From assembly GCF_000711695.1 (NCBI RefSeq), contig NW_013546997.1, positions 1 through 64,000 on the forward strand: 64,000 bases of DNA. The letters run 5' to 3'. Both the position numbers and the translations under genes were made by a program. Shown piece by piece: positions 56,609 to 64,000 of the stretch (within the stretch, counting starts at the first letter, position 1; each line of letters begins with the position of its first letter). The notes under the pieces are model-generated. The model was not told the DNA's origin, searched no databases, and worked only from the letters and a program-made list of their open reading frames with translations. The DNA is from Tilletiaria anomala UBC 951. Lineage: Eukaryota > Basidiomycota > Exobasidiomycetes > Georgefischeriales > Tilletiariaceae.

Positions 56609-57291
56609 GATTAACCTGCTGGGGTAGCTGTAGAAGAACCCTCGCAAGACGGTCGTCAATGAGCTGTAAGTCCGTAAGCTTCTTCCTACTCAAAGGTTGA
56701 ACCTATGTATTTACGTCCTAATGAGCCGAATGGGATCGAGTATACTGCATGGGCAATCCTCATGCGAGCGGTTGCTCGGCAACAATGTTATCAGTCGAGG
56801 TGACGTGCCCCTCAGCAGTGGCAGGAGGAGGAAAATAGGACGCGTTTTCACGACTTGTGCGATGAGCGCTGCCAGGAGTAAATCGAGCGGGAAATGCTCG
56901 CTGGAAAATTCGAGCGTAAACCTGAAAAGCTCCGGGCTCTTTGAAGGGATTCTTGAGCGGGAGATGGAATGTTTTCTAAAATATGAATAAAACGGGCAAA
57001 AGGGAGTAAGTAGCATTTGCCAGAAGAGGTGTAGTCAGAACGCGTGGATGTTCGAGTGCCACATCAAACGCATTGGCACGTGCTACAGCCAAGCGTTATT
57101 GAGGTCATTCATCACCATCCCATCATGGAACAGAGATATTCGGATCACCTCTTGCGACAACAGCAACGGGTTCAATGCTGAAGGGTAACCCATTGTCGTC
57201 TATCTGGGATAACTTCCATCTTGAATAGTCAGGAGACACAACAACCCAGGATCTGAGGCTGAACAACAGACGCCGCCACGCAGACGTCGGC
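56609..57291. other. Divergent spacer, aminotransferase and dehydrogenase genes
   Basis: 683 bp between divergent starts. No clear elements. Short frames here look random. Confidence 0.5.
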
Positions 57292-58778
57292 ATGGCATCC
57301 TCCCTGTTCTCGCTACCCGACAGCGTCTGGCGCATCTACCGTGCGTTCAACCCTCCAACGCTGCCCAAGAACGCCAATCCGCTGCGCATCGGCATCTTGG
57401 GCGCTGCAGATATCGCTCCGATGGCGCTTGTCAACCCTGCACGAACGCACGCCGATGTAGTCGTGCATGGCATCGCAGCGCGGGACGTCTCGCAGGCACA
57501 GGCCTTCGCCAAAAAAACACGGCGTGAAGCGCGTGTTCGACACGTATGATGCGCTGATTAATGATCCCGAGATTGAAGGGGTGTATAATCCTCTGCCCAA
57601 CGGGCTACACGCGCTTTGGACGCGCAAGTGCATCGAGGCTGGCAAACATGACCTGCTCGAGAAGCCGAGCGCTTCGAACGCACAGGAAGCAAGCGAGCCC
57701 TTCGCACTTGCTGCGAAGAAGAACGTCGTAGTACTCGAAGCATTTCACTATCGCTTCCATCCGGCGCTGCACGAGTTTCCGTACCAGCTCTATGAGGTCA
57801 TGTCGGCCCAAAACCCGCTCGTCAAGGCCGACTCGGAGTTTGGGAGCATCTGGATCGCTCTGGAAAGAGACCGATATTCGCTTTAACTATCCGCTGGCCG
57901 GAGGTGTCTTCATGGACTTGGGCTGCTACGCTGTCTCATCTGCCATCTATGCATGCCGTGCTGCAGGCGGGACGGACAAGCGTGCGCAGTGGCCGAAAGA
58001 CATCCAGGTCTCTTCGGCCGATGCGGAACTGTTCATTCCAACGCACAAGAATTTGATCTCAAGCAAATCCCACTGCGACAGCAATGGCAAGCCAGCGATC
58101 GACCGTATACTCGAAGCGCAATTTGAGGTTCCTAGCGCAAGGCTACACGCGATCAAATGCTCAGTACGCCCCGGACTGAGTGACCGTGTTCCTACATGGA
58201 TTCCGTTCCTCGGCGGTAAGCGACGCAAGATCATCCCCAGCTTCTCGCTCAAGGAAACTTTCCAAGATGGTACCTCGGTGGAGCTGTACAACTACATTTT
58301 CCCTACTGTTTACCATCATATCACCACCACGCTCCGCGGGTTGCGCGCGGAGATGGCTGGCGTAAAGGAAGGCACGAAGAGGTACTCGCAGGCGTATGTT
58401 CCAACCCCCAAGCACACGTCCGCTGGTGGTCCAGGTGCCGGAAATGCCAAAGGCGGTGAAGAGCAAATGAGGCGCGCCGCCAAAGATGGCTTTTGGTCCG
58501 CAGGAAAGGGTAAGCCCTACCGGCTCACGTACAGGTGGATGCTCGAGGCATTTGTGGAAAGCGTTCGCAAGAGTCAAGCAGGTACACCCGCCAAAGGCAC
58601 AAGGGGGACCGTCTGGGTCTCGAACGACGAGAGCGTGGCTTTGTGCGTTTCCCTGCTTCCTCGGCCGCGAAAGGCTACTAGATTCTACTGAAACATGCTG
58701 ACATTCAACTTCTGCCGCAGCATGCGCACGCTCGACCTTGCATACGAAAAAGCGGGTCTTCCCCGTAGCGGCACTTAA
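57292..58778 (+). pseudogene. Gfo/Idh/MocA dehydrogenase with two frame changes
   Basis: The family fold is easy to follow but needs three frames. 57292 to about 57517 codes the Rossmann start LRIGILGAADIAPMALVNPA and GIAARDVSQAQAFAKK. The next frame carries HGVKRVFDTYDALINDPEIE, VYNPLPNGLHALW and KHDLLEKPSASN (the EKP catalytic motif), then EAFHYRFHPALHEF. A third frame from about 57865 continues KETDIRFNYPLAGGVFMDLG and runs to WVSNDESVA, where a normal intron (58643-58720) leads to MRTLDLAYEKAGLPRSGT and a stop at 58778. The first change sits at a run of seven A (57511-57517), the second between about 57840 and 57870; neither has room for an intron. Relatives are dihydrodiol or NADP D-xylose dehydrogenases. 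Either a recent pseudogene or two sequence errors. Confidence 0.85.
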
Positions 58779-61428
58779 GAAGCGGACCGTAGGGCCACGG
58801 CCATCCTAGGAATTTTTTTGGCTGTGTGCAGTGAATAGCGAGATAAATTATTTAAGCTTCAGAAGTAGCGTTACCAGCTGGCTTGGGCTCATTTACGGCC
58901 GCGCACCATTTTGTGTTGAGGGCCGCAGCGTAAAAGTCGTTGCACACGAGAATTTGGGGCTTCAGATGTCCGATTGTCGCAGCGCCAGCAAGCGCATTCC
59001 CCCGAACAGCTCTTCTTCCAAGATTGAGGACGATGGCGGTTCGTGATTCGTGGCTCTCTCACCTTATTAGAGAATCTCGGACGGATTACGCGGGCACAGG
59101 CTCACTGCTGTCCATATCGTCGTACGAGTTAATCGGATCACTTCCGGATTCCGCCGGCCTTTACTTGCCGATTGCACCGATTCGTACAACGAAACGGCCT
59201 CGGCGGCATGAAGCATCATGTGATGTATCACGATTGTAAGAATGGGGCGTTCATCATTGGACATCAACGCGCGTCATCGCCAGGCACGGGTGCCGACCAG
59301 CTCTTCCGTCTTAAGGTAAAAAGGAAGCAAGCATGATGCTTTTTGCAAGTTTCCATCAGTTTCTCCCTTCTACTTCATGCTCTCAGATTCAATTTCCTCT
59401 TCTGCTCTCTTCAATCGTTCAGCTGCCCGGAGACTGACTGGGGAAGGTGAACGCGCTTTCGGATGTGGAGGTGACGATCGAAAAAGCTTATCATGGCACA
59501 GAGGGCCTTATATTCAGTCTATGGTACACCTGTTGCGTTTCAACTCTTCACTGTCTGATGAACTTCACGGGCTTCCGTTTCAATTTTTGCGCCCGTTTCG
59601 CTGCTGCTGCCCGAACCATTGTCTTCCGATCGCCTCCTCCGGAAAAGAAGAAAATGCAGTAGCGCTTTGGGAAGCACAAGGGTCACCGCATTCTCTACCT
59701 TCGTGGCTTTCAGAGGCGCGACCCAGGGGATGCTTATTTTTCGCTCTGACTTTCTGCAAGGAGGTTGGAAGTTGTGATCGGGAAGGGCTCCTGGCTCATG
59801 CGTTTCTGCTTCTCACCGCTATGGCTCACCTGACTCTCGGAGAAACATCACCCTCGTCTGAGTGTGCGAATTTCAAGCAAGGCTTGCTCAGGAACTAGGA
59901 GTCCTTGAGGTATACTTGTTCTCTTGCTGCAGACCTTTTGTGCCGTCGCGTCTTTGGTGTCACCTTTATTTCTCGTACAGCGAACACTCGCGCTGGAAAA
60001 GTACCAGACAACATTTGAGGCAGTGATCAGTATCCTGTGACTGATAGTCTCATCCTGCTGCTTTGTAGCAGTAGCGCAATGTGAGTAAAAACGTACCGTG
60101 CATTCTATTTTCAATTCCACTAGTTGTGGGGCTTCTTCATAGTCAAAGCTGCCCGTGTGCCGCCCCACATTATTGGAAGGAAGGGCATAGTTCAGTCTTT
60201 CGCTCTTTTCGACGCTGCTGGCTGGTTATCCACCGCATGCCTTAATGTTGGTCTCTCTGCGGTGTGCGTGCATCGGAGAGGTCGTTTCAGTTAGCTGCTC
60301 TGACATATGCTGAATTGCAATGCGTTCTGCAATGCCAAAAAACACCCAAGAAGAGGCGACCATGCCGTACACCCGCACACACCATTCTTCTCATTGGCTT
60401 TATCTAGGCTGCCACTTTGTCAATGCTGATGGTTTCCTTGGCCTCCACTCCTGTATGAGTACACCCTCGCACCCGTAAAGCAGGTCTTGGTGATAACATG
60501 GCTGAGACACACTCTCTCCAAGCTCAAAACTGACCGAGGCACTGATACACACGGTAGGTACCAGGCTCGCGCTTCGTGGAGGATCCTCAGCCCAATTCCC
60601 TCGCCTCAAACTACCAATGTCAACCTTGGGGATGGCGCTGATCGCACAAGAGTCACCGCATGGAGGGGGTCCTTCAGGAATGATCTCACGCTCAAGATAA
60701 AACATCGGCCTATCACTTGACACCATAAAGTGGTCGAAAAGAATACTTCAGGCCCTAGCGCGCACCAGACCGATTATCTTCAAGGCGCGGAAACCAATCG
60801 CACCCCTGTGCGCTCTTGCACAATCACACGGGTTCCAGCACCAGCGTGGCGCTGCGCCTTTCGCTCATTGCGTCACGCTCACCGCAAAGTCTGACGGCGG
60901 CCAGATACATTCATCTGCCTCCCTTGACAACGTCAAGCCAGGGAAACTAATTATGCCTGACACTGCTGCACCCTTCGAAGGTCCGCTAACCGCGCGGACA
61001 TCGTCCGACTGATGGACTAGCATGCCAGAAATACCGGAAGTGACGAGTCCGTCGAATCGACCACCAAGATTGTTTCGTGTGCTGTCAGCTTGGAAGAAAA
61101 GCTGGCGGATGAAGAACACAGCGACGGGGACTTCGGTTACACCGCTTGCGATGGGTCTTCACTCTTTCATTGCAAACGCTATCCACGCGCTCCCGTGCCC
61201 ATGCATACCAGCTCTTGTTGAACTACCCATGCCACAAGTGACGATGGCTCAGCACTCAGAAGTGCATGACCGCCCCGGCGCGACCCGCCTCATGTGGGTT
61301 TTGAATACATTGGGACACTGCAAAAAGGGTGAATTGCGCAAGCAATTGTGAATTGGTGTATGAATGCACTGATTAAAGCGTATTAGGATCGTGAAGAGTC
61401 CGGCGCCAGCCCGGTGAGTTCGTGATCC
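58779..61428. other. Gene-poor region
   Basis: About 2.65 kb with only short frames, the longest being 173 codons (59377-59898, plus strand) without recognisable domains or family motifs. No tRNA, repeat or promoter could be called with confidence. Confidence 0.5.
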
Positions 61429-62414
61429 TCAAATTGCTTGAACTTCTTTCAAAATTTGAGTAAGCAACCCAGTCTTGTGCATCTTTTCGAGTTCGTCCCA
61501 ACCGCCGAGCAACTTGTCTTGGACGAAAATGGTCGGGAAGGTATTGTGACCTGAAATGGCGGCCAGTGCCTTTTGCAGTTCATCATGGTCGTCTGTGGCG
61601 ACAAGCAAACGGTTGAAAGTTAGACGGTGCCTACGGCACAACCGTTTGTCAGAGGACGCACCTCGGGTATCCACCTCCACGATTTTAAATGTCGCTTTGA
61701 TCGAATTCAGTAGTTCTTTTGCTCGTTTTGAGTACTGGCAGTAAGACTTGCTGAAGACAGTCAGGTGGTTTTCCTGTTGATGCAAGCGCAGCCATTTGTT
61801 CGGGTCTTGCAAGTACTGGATGGGATTGGCTCATCAGCTTTGCAACGAAGATACTGTGTCGCGAACAAAGCACGTACCATGGCTGCATCCGCTTTGCCTT
61901 CTTCTGTTGGACGTGTGACCATCAGGCTACTTGCCATTTCATTCACAGTTTTGGGCAGCAACAGCGATTGCCATGAAGCCGGCACGTTCCAAGTGGGACT
62001 CGTCACAGATTGCAATAAGAGTAAGACTTTTTCTTCTCTTGATATCTCTCGCCCTGCATTAGACCTGGAGGCCACCTGTTTAATCGGTTGTCCAGTCTTC
62101 TTGGCCCACTCAAGCAATGCCGAGGAGGGTCGCCTAAAAGGCTTCGCCGCAGGAACTGTCGGAGGGTTCGCTGCGATTTTGTTGGTGAGGTCCGGTGGCG
62201 TCTGCGCTGTTGCTTCCGGGGCATTGTGAGCCGACTGCAGCGAGTCTTTCTGTAGCTGGAATCGTGTGGGAGATCCGTTTGCAATCGCGTTGCGAAAGGA
62301 AATAGCGAGCATGACCAAGCAGAGGAAGGCAAGGAGCAGGATCGTTAGCTTGCGTCTGCGCAAGAAAGGCACGGACCGACCAGGCGCACCGCCTCGCTCA
62401 AGATCTGACAGCAT
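61429..62414 (-). CDS. Membrane-anchored glutaredoxin (Grx6/Grx7-like)
   Basis: Three exons (62414-61878, 61815-61662, 61592-61429) give 284 residues. A short basic N-terminus (FLRRRK) leads into one membrane segment KLTILLLAFLCLVMLAISF (about residues 22-40), a type II signal anchor. A low-complexity stem of about 130 residues follows. The glutaredoxin domain begins near residue 185 (WLRLHQQENHLTVFSKSYCQ) with active site Cys-Gln-Tyr-Ser at 205-208, then KIVEVDTRDDHDELQKALAA, the cis-Pro region NTFPTIFVQDKLLGG and WDELEKMH. Yeast Grx6 and Grx7 have the same plan and work in the ER and Golgi lumen with monothiol CSYS/CPYS sites. A single active-site cysteine suggests monothiol chemistry. The introns of 62 and 69 nt keep the domain in frame. 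Confidence 0.93.
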
Positions 62415-62757
62415 CGTATATTATGCGTGATTCAGCTGTGTGTACGCGACAGGGCAGACTTCAAGCTACCAATCATTTCGACTCCATTCACAGTGATGAA
62501 GAGGAGATGAGAAACAGACGATGCTTGTTGAAGCATTTGGTGACCTAATGAATCCTGCGTACTGACGGATCAGCGATCTGCCGCCTGCCACGATCTTGCG
62601 CCACAACGCCACTACACCTCAGATCTTTACATGGTACCTGTGTATCTGGGAGTCCGCATGAAGAAATCCCCAGGAGTGACCAGTAAAGTCATACGCTCAT
62701 CACCAAACACTTTCAAGCGAACAGCTAATGCACGCAATCTATTTCTCTAAGAGTCCG
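62415..62757. other. Spacer upstream of the glutaredoxin gene
   Basis: 343 bp between two minus-strand genes, holding the glutaredoxin promoter and the PQ-loop gene 3' end. Nothing else seen. Confidence 0.55.
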
Positions 62758-64000
62758 TCATCGTGACGGGTTTTCGCTAGAGCTATCGTCTTCGTCAGCT
62801 TCGATCTCGCCCACGGCGAAAGGAGCATTGCTAGGTGACACCGAATGCTCCTCTGCCACAAAGGGTGAGCCATTAGGACCGATCGAGCCTGTCGGCGGTC
62901 TATCATTAAGCGCACACCTTCCTGTATCCAGCTCTGATTCTCCTTCTCCACGCTCTGCTCGCCGCTGCGCTACTGCCTGATCTTGCACCGCTTGCATCGC
63001 TGCCATGTCGCTTACGGTCTTATCGCGATATGTGTATGCTTGAGCGCAAATCAGCAAATCGACGATCAGCTGAAAGAGGCCAAAAATGATGAACTGTACG
63101 GGGGCGCCGTTATTGATGTAGTAAACAGACTGGGGGAAAATGTAGTCACGTCAGAGGATATCTCGAGCGACCCGTGTGTGTATATTCTCACCTTGATAGC
63201 ATCTCCCAGCGTCCAGCCTCCAAGCACGCTCAGCTGAAATCCAGCGAGCGACTGTCGCTTGTGGTTCTGGATCAGCTGAGGTACTGGTAGCATGCTCTCC
63301 AGCCCGAGAGCGAATGTGCCGAGGATAGCGACATAAACAGAAGACCAGCCGAGGAGCACTTGAAATATTCCGAGGACGGCCACGACAATGAGAAGCGCCC
63401 AGATATATCTGCAACAGACGCATCCATCAGCACATGCTAGCTCAGAAATCATTTCAAAACATATGGCACATACGATTGATAGTCTGGCCAAACCCAAAAG
63501 TTGAAAGGCCTATTCGAAGCGAGCACTTCGGGCAGGTGCAGGCTGTTCACAGAAAGTTGAGAAACGCCTTCATTTTGCTGCGTCTGTGATACGTTGAGAC
63601 TCGAGCCAATCCTGTCATCTCCAGTCGGAACATGTGAGGGCGCGTGGTGACCTAAGCCGCCCTCCAATTCTTCGGGAGGTGGGTCGACAACAACTTGGAA
63701 CGGTGGATATGGGGTAAACGCTGTGGAGCTTCCATCTCGAGGCAGGCCGGTCCCTGGGGTATTCGCATCGAAAACAACGCTTCCTTGCCGGTCCTCTGAT
63801 GATACACTGAAGGCAGATGAAGCCCATGAACCCGGTCGATAGTAAAGACAGAGGTACAGTAGACCAAGCTGGGCCGCGATCATCAATATGGACTGAATGA
63901 GAAGAGGGATTTCGAAGTGCACTCCGAACCACCAATAGATGCGCTATTCCACACATTGGTCAGTACCCTTGGCTGCATGTACGACGCAGCGCTGCGCAAC
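62758..64000 (-). CDS. ANY1: PQ-loop repeat membrane protein (Any1/SLC66A2-like), 5' end cut off
   Basis: Three exons are visible (63943-63474, 63408-63192, 63129-62758), coding the last 352 residues; the first exon(s) lie partly or wholly beyond the window. RIYWWFGVHFEIPLLIQSIL opens with the end of one helix and the next membrane span. A long Ser/Pro/Gly-rich loop follows, then SNRPFNFWVWPDYQSYIWAL, ILGTFALGLESMLPVPQLIQ with the second PQ motif, NHKRQSLAGFQLSVLGGWTL and YYINNGAPVQFIIFGLFQLI. This order matches Any1/Cfs1 of yeast and SLC66A2 (PQLC1), linked to phospholipid flippase function in Golgi and endosome membranes. The C-terminal tail is acidic and disordered. The first PQ repeat is expected just outside the window. 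Confidence 0.85.

Noticed and set aside
59377-59898. 173-codon plus-strand frame
   Set aside because: Cys/Phe/Ser-rich without any recognisable motif; overlapping frames of similar quality exist.

Overview
This looks like nuclear DNA of a filamentous or dimorphic fungus, most likely a basidiomycete (perhaps Ustilaginomycotina; the class is a guess). The evidence is compact genes cut by short introns of about 50-100 nt with GT/AG ends and CTAAC-like branch sites, both strands coded, short spaces between convergent genes, and fungal families throughout: a WOPR (Gti1/Pac2) regulator, Ste24, Fig4, Spt3, Rtf1, a PSTAIRE Cdk1 and proteasome subunit beta-7. Exon boundaries were built by hand from reading frame, splice signals and family motifs.

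Left part (1-22 kb): an MDR-type NADP oxidoreductase (+), a flavin reductase-like protein with a GC-AG intron (+), a disordered orphan protein (-), a DUF2235 alpha/beta hydrolase (-), RTF1 (-), a poorly resolved stretch with coding-like fragments (12.4-13.3 kb), an equilibrative nucleoside transporter (+), CDK1 (-) and prolyl oligopeptidase (+).

Middle (22-43 kb): a gene-poor region, then an FHA protein with a second GC-AG intron and an eroded G-patch (+), a 4.5-kb gene-poor region leading into the WOPR regulator (+), SPT3 (-), proteasome beta-7 (-) divergent from a DUF2470 membrane protein (+), and FIG4 (-).

Right part (43-64 kb): an unidentified two-exon protein (-), a PP2C phosphatase with a very long N-terminus (+), a metzincin-like metallopeptidase whose zinc motif is split by a 9-nt microexon (+), STE24 (-), a bestrophin-like channel (+), an ACC synthase-like aminotransferase (-), a Gfo/Idh/MocA dehydrogenase whose reading frame changes twice without an intron (+), a gene-poor 2.6 kb, a membrane-anchored glutaredoxin (-), and a PQ-loop protein cut by the window edge (-).

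Neighbours do not form a pathway. This is ordinary core genome with general transcription (Rtf1, Spt3), cell cycle (Cdk1), proteolysis (beta-7, POP, Ste24), lipid/membrane (Fig4, PQ-loop, bestrophin, ENT) and redox genes. I see no mobile element, virus-like element, CRISPR array, rRNA or convincing tRNA. The most unusual points are in gene structure: the microexon, the two GC-AG introns and the frame-broken dehydrogenase.
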